Source: an uncultured Bacteroidales bacterium (GTDB lineage: Bacteria; Bacteroidota; Bacteroidia; Bacteroidales; Paludibacteraceae). Taken from it: DNA of 64,000 nucleotides. The notes below the pieces were generated by a model. That model did not search any database. It saw only the letters and a list, made by a program, of their open reading frames with translations, and had not been told where the DNA came from. Of this stretch, positions 17,600 through 25,115 are shown piece by piece. How positions within the stretch are numbered: the stretch's first letter is position 1; the number at the start of each line of letters is the position of its first letter. A program made the translations under genes and the position numbers. The stretch spans positions 1 through 64,000 of the forward strand of contig CAMHOY010000006.1 in assembly GCA_946186915.1 (NCBI GenBank). Direction: 5' to 3'.

Positions 17600-18280
17600 A
17601 TGGGAAAATACTTAAAAACACAGATTATGAACGGGTTGGCAGCCACTTGTGCTCGTTTTCAATCCCTTCCTCACCATTCCACCCCTCACACCAAAGGAGT
17701 CCGTTATTTTGTGCCTGCTCCGGGCATCCAATCCATCCAAGGCGCGATAGATCAGATCGCTGTGGGCTCCAAACGTGGAATTCGCATCGTCGTGCGCCCT
17801 TCTCGTCACCGTCCGGGCCTGCACGAACTCTATACCTATCACATTCCTAAAGCCTGGTCCGCGGCCTGCCAAGCGAACCGTGCTCTTCAATCCATTGCCC
17901 GCCGCAGAGCTCATGATCTCGAGCATAACTTCTCCCGTGAAGCATTGGAGTACAGAATTCGCTTTCTGTCTCACTTCTTCCGTGTTGTCAAAGGCGGCGA
18001 GAAACCCGAAGAAGGCATGAAAGCCTATTCCCGTTTCTTTCATTATACCTACGTCTACATCCTCCGCGAACTTTACGCCGCCCAAACCAGACAGCAAACT
18101 CAACAGCAAGAAGAGGAAGAAATCACTTTCGAACCCATTTCGGGCGATTCTCGTAGGAGAAATACATTTTTCTCGTCTTCTACTTGCATATGTCAAAAAA
18201 AAGCAGTAATTTTGCGGCGCAAAATTGATTTATGGCAACGATTTGTGCAATATCAACGGCCTATGGCGTGGGCGGAATAG
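17600..18280 (+). CDS. Basic hypothetical protein
   Basis: A 226-residue basic protein without signal peptide or membrane segments. The N-terminal 150 residues look well ordered (RGIRIVVRPSRHRPGLHELYTYHIPKAW..., then SREALEYRIRFLSHFFRVVKGG); then comes a Gln/Glu-rich linker. I do not recognise the family. A promoter at 17357 and a long leader support it. The last about 25 codons run through the mnmE promoter (18183-18214) and 49 bp into mnmE, so the C-terminus may be less constrained. A minus-strand frame over the same DNA was judged a shadow. Confidence 0.6.
   Translation: MGKYLKTQIMNGLAATCARFQSLPHHSTPHTKGVRYFVPAPGIQSIQGAIDQIAVGSKRGIRIVVRPSRHRPGLHELYTYHIPKAWSAACQANRALQSIARRRAHDLEHNFSREALEYRIRFLSHFFRVVKGGEKPEEGMKAYSRFFHYTYVYILRELYAAQTRQQTQQQEEEEITFEPISGDSRRRNTFFSSSTCICQKKAVILRRKIDLWQRFVQYQRPMAWAE
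18183..18214 (+). promoter_or_regulatory. Promoter of mnmE
   Basis: CTTG (18183-18186), 20-bp spacer CATATGTC with an A8 tract and GCAG, TAATTTTG (18207-18214). AATTTTGC-GGC-GCAAAATT (18208-18226) is an inverted repeat centred near the start site. The promoter lies inside the end of the preceding gene. Confidence 0.88.
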
Positions 18281-19572
18281 CCGTCATACGGGTCTCTGGC
18301 GAGCAAGCTATCCCCATTGTGGATAGTCTCTTCGTTGGGCGTGTGCCCTTGCGTGAAGCAGCCGCCAATACCATTCATTTCGGCCGGATTCAACGGGGAA
18401 AAGAGATCTTGGACGAAGTTCTCTGCTCTGTTTTCCGGGCGCCGCATTCCTTCACGGGCGAAGATACCGTAGAGATTGCTTGTCACGGCAGTCTTTTTAT
18501 CCAGCAGGAAATGCTCCGATGGCTCATAGACGCAGGTTGTAAGGCTGCAGAGCCGGGTGAGTTCACCCGCCGTGCGTTCCTGAACGGCAAGATGGATCTG
18601 ACCCAAGCCGAAGCCGTAGCGGACCTCATCGCAGCACAGTCCAAGGCGGAGAAAGATCTCGCATTGAGTCAGTTGCGCGGCTCTGTCTCTAACGAACTCG
18701 CTTCGCTCCGCGAAAGACTCCTCCATTTCACATCCCTCATTGAACTCGAACTGGACTTTGCAGACCATGAAGAACTCGAGTTCGCTGATCGTTCGGAACT
18801 GACGCAGTTAGCCGATGAAATCGAGAAAAAACTGGCAGTACTCCTCGCTTCTTTCCGTACGGGCAATGCCATCCGTAATGGTATTCCTGTCGCCATCATC
18901 GGCGCACCCAATGTCGGTAAATCAACGCTTCTCAATGCCCTGTTGGGCGAGCAACGCGCTATCGTAAGTGATATACTAGGTACCACGCGCGACACCATCG
19001 AAGATACACTTGTGTTGGACGGCATCCTTTTCCGCCTCATCGACACTGCCGGCCTGCGCGAGACCAATGACACCTTGGAGAACATGGGAATTGAGCGTAG
19101 CCGCAAGGCCGCGGAACAAGCACAGATTATTATTCATGTGAATGAGCCGAACCATTCCATTTCCCCGAGCGGAAAGGAGTTGGAAGGGATAACAGGAACA
19201 ATCATCGAAGTGCTCAATAAATGCGACCTCCTTGACGGTGTCTCCCTTCAGGGAGCAACCCACGGAAATAGGCTTTCCATCTCCGCTAAAAATGGCGATA
19301 TTGAACCCCTTAAACGCGAATTGGTACGCATAGCAAAAGAGTCTATGCAAACCTCCGCCGTCATGCTCTCCAATGCCCGCCATTACGAGGCGATCACTCG
19401 TGCTCACGAAGCCATACTTCGCGTGCAGGATGGCTTGAAACAAGGACTATCCGGAGAACTGCTCTCAATGGACCTGCAGGACTGCCTCTCCGCGCTTGGA
19501 GAAGTAACCGGACAAATCACCAACGCCGAAGTACTATCGAATATATTCAGCAAATTCTGTATAGGCAAATGA
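18232..19572 (+). CDS. mnmE: tRNA modification GTPase MnmE
   Basis: A 446-residue protein. With MnmG it installs the carboxymethylaminomethyl group on wobble U34. An N-terminal tetrahydrofolate-binding domain is followed by a helical domain interrupted by the G domain: GAPNVGKST (about 224), DTAGLRE, NKCD. It ends in the catalytic C-terminal FCIGK. The NKCD loop contains an extra VSLQGATHGNR-like segment encoded by a dispersed GC-rich repeat (19240-19266). The stop overlaps the yicC start (ATGA). Confidence 0.96.
   Translation: MATICAISTAYGVGGIAVIRVSGEQAIPIVDSLFVGRVPLREAAANTIHFGRIQRGKEILDEVLCSVFRAPHSFTGEDTVEIACHGSLFIQQEMLRWLIDAGCKAAEPGEFTRRAFLNGKMDLTQAEAVADLIAAQSKAEKDLALSQLRGSVSNELASLRERLLHFTSLIELELDFADHEELEFADRSELTQLADEIEKKLAVLLASFRTGNAIRNGIPVAIIGAPNVGKSTLLNALLGEQRAIVSDILGTTRDTIEDTLVLDGILFRLIDTAGLRETNDTLENMGIERSRKAAEQAQIIIHVNEPNHSISPSGKELEGITGTIIEVLNKCDLLDGVSLQGATHGNRLSISAKNGDIEPLKRELVRIAKESMQTSAVMLSNARHYEAITRAHEAILRVQDGLKQGLSGELLSMDLQDCLSALGEVTGQITNAEVLSNIFSKFCIGK
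19240..19266. repeat. Dispersed GC-rich palindromic repeat, copy 5 (inside mnmE)
   Basis: CTCCCTTCAGGGAG core followed by CAACCCACGG. It is read in frame within the loop after the NKCD motif of MnmE. The core is shared with the copies at 22861 and 48709. Confidence 0.5.
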
Positions 19573-20462
19573 TACTTTCTATGACTGGCTACGGAAAGGC
19601 CGAAACAATTTTCCGGACACACAAATTGATCTGTGAGATCCGTTCTCTCAACTCAAAGACGATGGATCTCTCCGTTCGTATGATACCTGCTCTACGGGCA
19701 CACGAACTCGATATCCGAACTCTCATCTCGCAACGTCTTGAACGAGGAAAAGTGGACCTCTGCATTTGTGAAGAAAACGCCCCTTCTTCAATGGAAGGAG
19801 CAGGCTTTTCTCCCATCAACTGGTCTGCCGCTAAAGAATACGCGCGCCAATACGCTGAGCACTTTGGAACACCCGTTCCAGCCGAAGTGATGGCGTCTAT
19901 TCTTCGTTTTCCGGATGTACTCAAGCAACAGGAGGATACTTCTGACTTGACGGACGAGGAGTGGAAAGACATCCAAATAATGCTGAACAACGCCATCGAT
20001 GCGTTCATCGCCTTCAGAACACAAGAAGGAGCGGCACTGCAGGCAATGTTCACGGAAAAACTCGATGGAATCGCTGATCTGTTGGCGCAAGTGGAACCCT
20101 TTGAGAAAGGTCGCGTGGCGAAAATCAAAGAGCGTTTGGAGGCCAGCCTCGCGCAGTTATCTGCCGAAACACAAGCTCAAACGGATAGAAACCGATTGGA
20201 ACAAGAGATGATTTATTACCTCGAGAAACTGGATATCACCGAAGAAAAAGTGCGTCTGACCAATCACATCAAATACTTCCGTGAGACTATGGAAGCCGAA
20301 GGAAGTGGAGTAGGTAAGAAACTCGGATTCATCGCCCAGGAAATGGGACGCGAGATCAACACCCTCGGTTCAAAATCCAACCAGTCGGAGATGCAGATCA
20401 TCGTCGTCAAGATGAAAGACATCCTCGAGCAAATAAAAGAACAAGTCTTAAATGTCCTCTAA
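19569..20462 (+). CDS. yicC: YicC family endoribonuclease-type protein
   Basis: A 297-residue protein of the YicC/YloC family. It begins MILSMTGYGKAE, the diagnostic N-terminus, and ends with the conserved block GKKLGFIAQEMGREINTLGSKSN...VVKMKDILEQIKEQVLNV. E. coli YicC acts in RNA decay. It overlaps mnmE by 4 bp and precedes gmk, as in many bacteria. Confidence 0.93.
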   Translation: MILSMTGYGKAETIFRTHKLICEIRSLNSKTMDLSVRMIPALRAHELDIRTLISQRLERGKVDLCICEENAPSSMEGAGFSPINWSAAKEYARQYAEHFGTPVPAEVMASILRFPDVLKQQEDTSDLTDEEWKDIQIMLNNAIDAFIAFRTQEGAALQAMFTEKLDGIADLLAQVEPFEKGRVAKIKERLEASLAQLSAETQAQTDRNRLEQEMIYYLEKLDITEEKVRLTNHIKYFRETMEAEGSGVGKKLGFIAQEMGREINTLGSKSNQSEMQIIVVKMKDILEQIKEQVLNVL

Positions 20463-20503
20463 ACTCTAATCTCTAAACACTAAACACTAAACACTAAACA
20501 TTA
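20463..20503. repeat. CTAAACA short tandem repeat
   Basis: The yicC-gmk spacer is almost entirely a 7-bp word: CTAATCT, CTAAACA (three times) and CTAAACATTAA. It is one of several such spacer repeats of different sequence in this window. Confidence 0.85.
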
Positions 20504-20504
20504 A

Positions 20505-21065
20505 ATGATATACATTTTCTGTGCGCCCTCAGGTAGCGGCAAATCTACCATGGTGAAACATCTCCTCACCATGCACCCGGATCTCTTTGAACTGTCCGTG
20601 TCTTGTACCACGCGACCTCCGCGAGGGCAGGAAGTACATGGGAAAGAGTATTATTTCATATCCGTGGAGGAATTCCAAAAACGAATAGAGAATGACGATT
20701 TCATCGAGTATGAGCAGGTCTATGAAGGCTTGTATTATGGTACGCTTAAAGAGGAGATTGACCGCATCGAGTCGGCTGGCCGTCAGGTGCTCTTCGATGT
20801 CGATGTGAAGGGAGGATTGAACCTCAAACGCATCCTTGGCGACAAAGCGGTGTCTATCTTCATCTGCCCGCCCTCTATTGACGAGTTACGCCGTCGTCTG
20901 GAAGGACGTGGAGATACAAGCCCCGAGATGATCGAGAAACGCCTTGCAAAAGCGGAGGAAGAACTGTCCTACAAACCCTATTTCGACCGAATCGTCGTAA
21001 ACGACGACTTAAACCATGCTTTCGAGCAACTCGATGCCATCATCGACGAGAACAATGACTTATAA
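20505..21065 (+). CDS. gmk: Guanylate kinase
   Basis: A 186-residue enzyme that phosphorylates GMP. It has P-loop APSGSGKST (7-15), the GMP-binding SCTTRPPR and GKEYYFIS segments, and VLFDVDVKGG. The start is the first ATG after the tandem-repeat spacer and gives a slightly short N-terminus, normal for the family. It overlaps folC by 11 bp. Confidence 0.96.
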   Translation: MIYIFCAPSGSGKSTMVKHLLTMHPDLFELSVSCTTRPPRGQEVHGKEYYFISVEEFQKRIENDDFIEYEQVYEGLYYGTLKEEIDRIESAGRQVLFDVDVKGGLNLKRILGDKAVSIFICPPSIDELRRRLEGRGDTSPEMIEKRLAKAEEELSYKPYFDRIVVNDDLNHAFEQLDAIIDENNDL

Positions 21066-22338
21066 CGAAGCCATAGACTACTTGTATAACGCTCGCCCGC
21101 CATTCCACATGGTGGGCGCGTCGGCTTATAAACCGGGCTTGGAAAACACGCTGCGACTGATGGAGCATGTCGGGAATCCGCAGGAACAACTCCGCACGAT
21201 TCATGTAGCCGGTACGAATGGAAAAGGTTCAACCTCCCATCTCATAGCTGCCTCCTTACAGGCCGCAGGGCTGCGAGTAGGACTGTTTACCAGCCCGCAT
21301 TTGGTGAGCCTGACAGAGCGTATCCGTATCAACGGAAAACCCATAGAAGAGGAGGAAATAGCCGGTTTCATCGGGCAAAACAAAGACTTTCTGGATGAAG
21401 TGCAACCTTCGTTCTTCGAGACGATGACTGCGCTCGCCTTCGCATATTTCGTGAAGCGGAAAGTAGATGTCGCGGTAATAGAAGTGGGCTTAGGTGGCCG
21501 TTTGGACAGTACAAATGTACTTACGCCCGTTCTCTCTGTGATCACCAATATAGGATTGGACCACACGGAGTTTTTGGGTAATACGCTATCTAAGATAGCG
21601 AAGGAGAAAGCGGGAATCATGAAACCGCACGTACCTTGCGTCATCGGGGAGACCCATCCCCAGACGATGAATGTGTTCCTCGAGCGTGCGCGTGAGTGCG
21701 ACATATTAGGTGAAGGATTAGAGACCACAGACTGTCGTATATGGTTTGCCGATCAGTGCGGATATATGCGCTCTCGTCGGCTGCGCGAAGTGCCGGAATG
21801 TGAACTGAAAGGCATTTATCAAGAGCAGAATCAACAAACAGCGTATGTGGCTCTGCAAGTCTTGCGTAACTATACCTCACTTTATATTCCTACCTCGGCT
21901 ATTAACGAAGGTTTTGCGCACGTTTGTAAATTGACAGGTTTGCGTGGAAGATGGGAGACCTTGAGCGACCAGCCGCTTACTATTTGCGACACGGGACATA
22001 ATAGCCACGGATTGCAATATGTAGCGCGTCAACTCAAAGAGTTGAAAAACCCGCGTATATGGATTGTTTTTGGCATGGTCAATGACAAAGACACTGAGGT
22101 TGTCATGCGATTGATGCCATCCGACAAACGATTCCATTATATCTTTACAACGCCCAATACCCATAGGGCAAGAACTGCCCTTGAAATGTTGGAAATATGG
22201 GACAACAAAGGCATAGCCATTGAGAATCCCAAAGACGCTATCCGCTTTGCGCAGCAACACGCAGCACCGGAAGATGCAATCTTTATTGGCGGCAGTAATT
22301 ACCTTGTAGGAGAGGCGTTTGAGATGTATGAAGTATAA
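21055..22338 (+). CDS. folC: Folylpolyglutamate / dihydrofolate synthase
   Basis: About 427 residues. It is a Mur-ligase-family enzyme that adds glutamate to folates. It has P-loop GTNGKGST (about 50), the LFTSPHLVSLTERIRING segment, the GLGGRLDSTN block and the C-terminal CDTGHN motif. The longest frame begins at 21016 inside gmk; ATG 21055 (MTYNEAIDYLYNA) matches the family N-terminus. It overlaps gmk and prmA by 11 bp each. Confidence 0.95.
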   Translation: MTYNEAIDYLYNARPPFHMVGASAYKPGLENTLRLMEHVGNPQEQLRTIHVAGTNGKGSTSHLIAASLQAAGLRVGLFTSPHLVSLTERIRINGKPIEEEEIAGFIGQNKDFLDEVQPSFFETMTALAFAYFVKRKVDVAVIEVGLGGRLDSTNVLTPVLSVITNIGLDHTEFLGNTLSKIAKEKAGIMKPHVPCVIGETHPQTMNVFLERARECDILGEGLETTDCRIWFADQCGYMRSRRLREVPECELKGIYQEQNQQTAYVALQVLRNYTSLYIPTSAINEGFAHVCKLTGLRGRWETLSDQPLTICDTGHNSHGLQYVARQLKELKNPRIWIVFGMVNDKDTEVVMRLMPSDKRFHYIFTTPNTHRARTALEMLEIWDNKGIAIENPKDAIRFAQQHAAPEDAIFIGGSNYLVGEAFEMYEV

Positions 22339-23107
22339 TGTGATACATATTAAGACGGACTTTGCCGAGGAATGGCAGGCGGATGTGTTTAACCAGCAAA
22401 TCTGTGAGTTGGGAGTCGATACCATTGACGCCGACGATTACTATATCCCTTCGGAAATATGGGCGGACAAAGCCGGAGAAATCGAAGCCTTATGTGCCGG
22501 AACCGAAGGCGTTACTTTAGTCGGCTCGGACGCTTGTCCGGATGAGAACTGGAATGCCGTTTGGGAATCCGAACATCCGATGCAGGAATTGCCATTAGGT
22601 GTAAAAATCATCCCGCATTGCGCTTTTGGTGCCGGACACCACGAGACAACATCGATGATTATCAACACCTTACTTCTTTCGGATCTATCGGGGAAAAATG
22701 TGCTCGACCACGGCACCGGAACCGGGGTGTTGGCTATTTTTGCAAAGCGCCTGGGGGCGAAACAAGTGGTGGCGGTGGATATTGATGACAAGAGTGTAGA
22801 GAATGCCAAAGAAAACGCAGCGCTCAATGGGGTTGAAATAGACGTACGCTTGGGAAGTTCTCTTCCCTTCAGGGAGGAGTCAGAGGTAGGCTCTTTCGAT
22901 CTTATTCTCGCCAATATACATCGCAATATTCTGTTGGCAAACATGGAATCCTATGCCGCGAATATGCGTGCTGGTGGAAAACTATGGTTAAGTGGCTTCT
23001 ATGCCGATGACTGCCCTGTCTTGCAAGAGGCTGCAGAAAACCATGGCCTGACACTCACGGCCATTCAATCAAACGGAGAATGGAGAATGATGCAATTTAA
23101 GAAATAA
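22328..23107 (+). CDS. prmA: Ribosomal protein L11 methyltransferase
   Basis: About 259 residues. It is a SAM-dependent methyltransferase for L11. It shows the substrate segment HCAFGAGHHETT, SAM motif I VLDHGTGTGVLAIFA (usually D.G.GSG.L), VVAVDIDDKSVENA and the LANIHRNIL catalytic block. The N-terminal domain is short, as in Bacteroidota. ATG 22328 was chosen over TTG 22319. Residues LPFREESEVGS before LILANI come from a dispersed GC-rich repeat (22861-22893). Confidence 0.93.
   Translation: MKYNVIHIKTDFAEEWQADVFNQQICELGVDTIDADDYYIPSEIWADKAGEIEALCAGTEGVTLVGSDACPDENWNAVWESEHPMQELPLGVKIIPHCAFGAGHHETTSMIINTLLLSDLSGKNVLDHGTGTGVLAIFAKRLGAKQVVAVDIDDKSVENAKENAALNGVEIDVRLGSSLPFREESEVGSFDLILANIHRNILLANMESYAANMRAGGKLWLSGFYADDCPVLQEAAENHGLTLTAIQSNGEWRMMQFKK
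22861..22893. repeat. Dispersed GC-rich palindromic repeat, copy 2 (inside prmA)
   Basis: TCTTCCCTTCAGGGAGGAG then TCAGAGGTAGGCTC. It is read in frame just before the LANIHRN motif of PrmA. It is very close to copy 4 in murB. Confidence 0.65.
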
Positions 23108-23110
23108 ACC

Positions 23111-24571
23111 ATGCTCTTCAACTCGATAGAATATGCCCTTTTCCTGCCGATAGTCTTTGCAATCTATTGGATCATCGGCTATCTGCACATCGGCAATGCC
23201 TTAAAGCTGAAACTGCAAAATATCTTTGTGCTCATCGCCAGTTACGTCTTCTATGGTTGGTGGGATTGGCGTTTTCTGCTGCTTATTGCCTTCACAAGTC
23301 TTTGTTCCTGGGGAAGCGGGCTGCTTATAAAATCATCAATCTTAAATCATAAATCATCAATTTCAAAACTATGGCTTGTAGCCAATATCGTCATCAATAT
23401 CGGTATTCTCTTTACGTTCAAATATTACAATTTTTTCATCGAAGAGTTTTGTCAACTATTTAATATCTCCTCCCTTGAGGGGAGGCTGGGAGGGGTCCGC
23501 CTCATTTTGCCTGTCGGCATCTCCTTCTATACGTTTCAAGCACTCAGTTATTCGATTGATGTTTATCGTAAAAAGGTTGAACCCACGCATGATATCGTTG
23601 CTTTCTTCGCCTTTATAGCCTTCTTCCCACAATTGGTGGCAGGCCCTATAGAACGCGCCACAAACCTCTTGCCACAGTTCCCGAAAAATAGAACATTTCA
23701 ATACGGACAAGCGGTGGACGGACTGCGCCAAATACTATGGGGACTGTTCAAAAAAATGGTCATCGCTGACACCTGTGCAATCTATGTTAATCGTATTTGG
23801 GAGACGTATGACATGCAGAGTAGCGGAGTGTTAATCTTAGGAGCGGTTCTCTTCACGTTTCAGATTTACGGGGACTTCTCCGGCTATTCAGATATCGCTA
23901 TAGGAACGGCTAAGTTGTTTGGAATCAATCTGATGCGCAACTTCAACAGCCCGTATTTTTCACGTGACATAGCAGAGTTTTGGCGTAGATGGCATATCTC
24001 CCTCACCACTTGGTTCAGAGATTATGTCTATATTCCGTTAGGGGGAAGTAGGGTAAGCAAGGCAAAGATTATTCGGAACATCTTTGTCATCTTTCTGGTT
24101 TCCGGTTTATGGCATGGCGCAAATTGGACATTTTTGGCATGGGGTGCCTTTCATGCACTCCTCTTTTTACCGCTTATTCTATCAGGACGGAATCGCCGTT
24201 ATACCGATCAACCCGTCACTTGGCGACATGTGCCGCAGATAGTGTGTACATTTGTGCTTGTAGTCTTTGGCTGGATCCTTTTCCGTGCAGAGAGTATCAC
24301 GCAGGCATGGCGGTATATATGCGGCATAGCGGGGCAAAATACAGTTACAACGCATTTTATACTGCATTCATGGGAATATATTCCGCTTATCCTTACGATT
24401 GTTTTTATGATTGGCGTAGAGTGGATAAATCGTGCGGCAACGCATAACTTTGCGATTCAGCAGACAATCTCGAATCAATGGCTCCGACGACTCCTTTATG
24501 TAGCCGTCGTGCTGATGATTCTGTATCTGGGACAATTTCATTATAACCAATTCATATACTTCCAGTTCTGA
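23111..24571 (+). CDS. MBOAT family O-acyltransferase (AlgI-like)
   Basis: A 486-residue polytopic membrane protein. AlgI/DltB-like MBOAT enzymes carry acetyl or other acyl groups across the inner membrane to polysaccharide or cell-wall targets. It has the conserved DFSGYSDIAIG, RRWHISLTTWFRDYVYIPLGGSR and the catalytic His in GLWHGANWTFLAWG. No AlgJ/X-like partner is adjacent, so the acceptor is unknown. A loop segment KSSILNHKSSISK (23329-23364) is made of short tandem words, and SSLEGRLGGVR is encoded by a dispersed GC-rich repeat (23467-23503). It ends 7 bp from convergent nadD. Confidence 0.92.
   Translation: MLFNSIEYALFLPIVFAIYWIIGYLHIGNALKLKLQNIFVLIASYVFYGWWDWRFLLLIAFTSLCSWGSGLLIKSSILNHKSSISKLWLVANIVINIGILFTFKYYNFFIEEFCQLFNISSLEGRLGGVRLILPVGISFYTFQALSYSIDVYRKKVEPTHDIVAFFAFIAFFPQLVAGPIERATNLLPQFPKNRTFQYGQAVDGLRQILWGLFKKMVIADTCAIYVNRIWETYDMQSSGVLILGAVLFTFQIYGDFSGYSDIAIGTAKLFGINLMRNFNSPYFSRDIAEFWRRWHISLTTWFRDYVYIPLGGSRVSKAKIIRNIFVIFLVSGLWHGANWTFLAWGAFHALLFLPLILSGRNRRYTDQPVTWRHVPQIVCTFVLVVFGWILFRAESITQAWRYICGIAGQNTVTTHFILHSWEYIPLILTIVFMIGVEWINRAATHNFAIQQTISNQWLRRLLYVAVVLMILYLGQFHYNQFIYFQF
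23329..23364. repeat. AAATCATCAAT-type short tandem words inside the MBOAT gene
   Basis: Imperfect AAATCAT-CAAT units encode KSSILNHKSSISK, an unusual repeated peptide between two membrane segments. Confidence 0.6.
23467..23503. repeat. Dispersed GC-rich palindromic repeat, copy 3 (inside MBOAT gene)
   Basis: TCTCCTCCCTTGAGGGGAGG then CTGGGAGGGGTCCGCCTC. The core CTCCCTTGAGGGGAG is self-complementary. It encodes SSLEGRLGGVRL in a loop. Confidence 0.7.
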
Positions 24572-24578
24572 GAGGAAG

Positions 24579-25115
24579 TCATTTGCGATTGGAAGCCCTC
24601 AACTCCGTGGAAGAGATATTGAAATAAGGAGCAGAATCCAAAAATACGATATTTTCCGCAGTTCTGATTTCTGATTTCTGATTTCTAATTTCTGATTTCT
24701 GATCGCTGATTGCTGATTTCCTTGGATAGACAAAGATGCGGAAGTTTTTCAAAATATATTCATATTCCCGCCATTGGGTGAAGATAGCTAAGTTGTCTTC
24801 GCCTATAACCAATGTGAACTCGTGTTCCGGATATGCCTTTTGTAGTGCCCGCAGGGTGTTGGCAGTATAAGAAGGACGTGGTAATGAGAACTCGAAATCA
24901 CTTGCTTTGAGACCGGGTATTTCCTTTATCGCTTCACGCACAGCCTCCAAACGCTCGTCTTCAGGAGCCAGTATTCCTGCCGGTTTCAACGGGTTGTTAG
25001 GGCTCACGAGCAACCATAGTTCATCGAGGTCTGTATGCTCAATGACCCATTTCGCTAAACCCACATGCCCGAAATGCACGGGATTGAAACTCCCTCCGTA
25101 GATACCTATTTTCAT
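24579..25115 (-). CDS. nadD: Nicotinate-nucleotide adenylyltransferase
   Basis: A 178-residue enzyme of NAD synthesis. It has the nucleotidyltransferase motif GSFNPVHFGH near the N-terminus, then FTLVIGEDNLAIFTQW and the C-terminal ISSTELR. Between YPR and ENIVFLDSAP lies SAISDQKSEIRNQKSEIRTA, a repetitive insert encoded by an 8-bp tandem repeat (24662-24720). It overlaps dnaE by 4 bp (ATGA), so it is translated from the dnaE transcript. It ends close to the convergent MBOAT gene. Confidence 0.95.
   Translation of the reverse strand: MKIGIYGGSFNPVHFGHVGLAKWVIEHTDLDELWLLVSPNNPLKPAGILAPEDERLEAVREAIKEIPGLKASDFEFSLPRPSYTANTLRALQKAYPEHEFTLVIGEDNLAIFTQWREYEYILKNFRIFVYPRKSAISDQKSEIRNQKSEIRTAENIVFLDSAPYFNISSTELRASNRK
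24662..24720. repeat. TTTCTGAT octamer tandem repeat inside nadD
   Basis: About seven imperfect copies of TTTCTGAT (with TTTCTAAT and GCTGAT variants) lie wholly inside the nadD coding sequence. They encode the repeated peptide S-x-x-S-D/N-Q-K-S-E-I-R on the minus strand. Eight-base units shift frame unless gained or lost in threes. Confidence 0.88.

Noticed and set aside
17344-17850. Plus-strand open frame upstream of and overlapping the 17600 gene
   Set aside because: It begins in the promoter spacer, before the expected transcript start, and its composition is irregular. The frame from 17600 has an ordered protein pattern.
17612-18196. Minus-strand frame of 194 residues antisense to the 17600 gene
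   Set aside because: No promoter on that strand and typical shadow composition; the opposite strand has a promoter and a coherent protein.
24662-24720. Frameshifted or broken nadD
   Set aside because: The repeat keeps the frame, and both the N-terminal GSFNPVHFGH and C-terminal ISSTELR motifs are in one frame, so the gene is intact.
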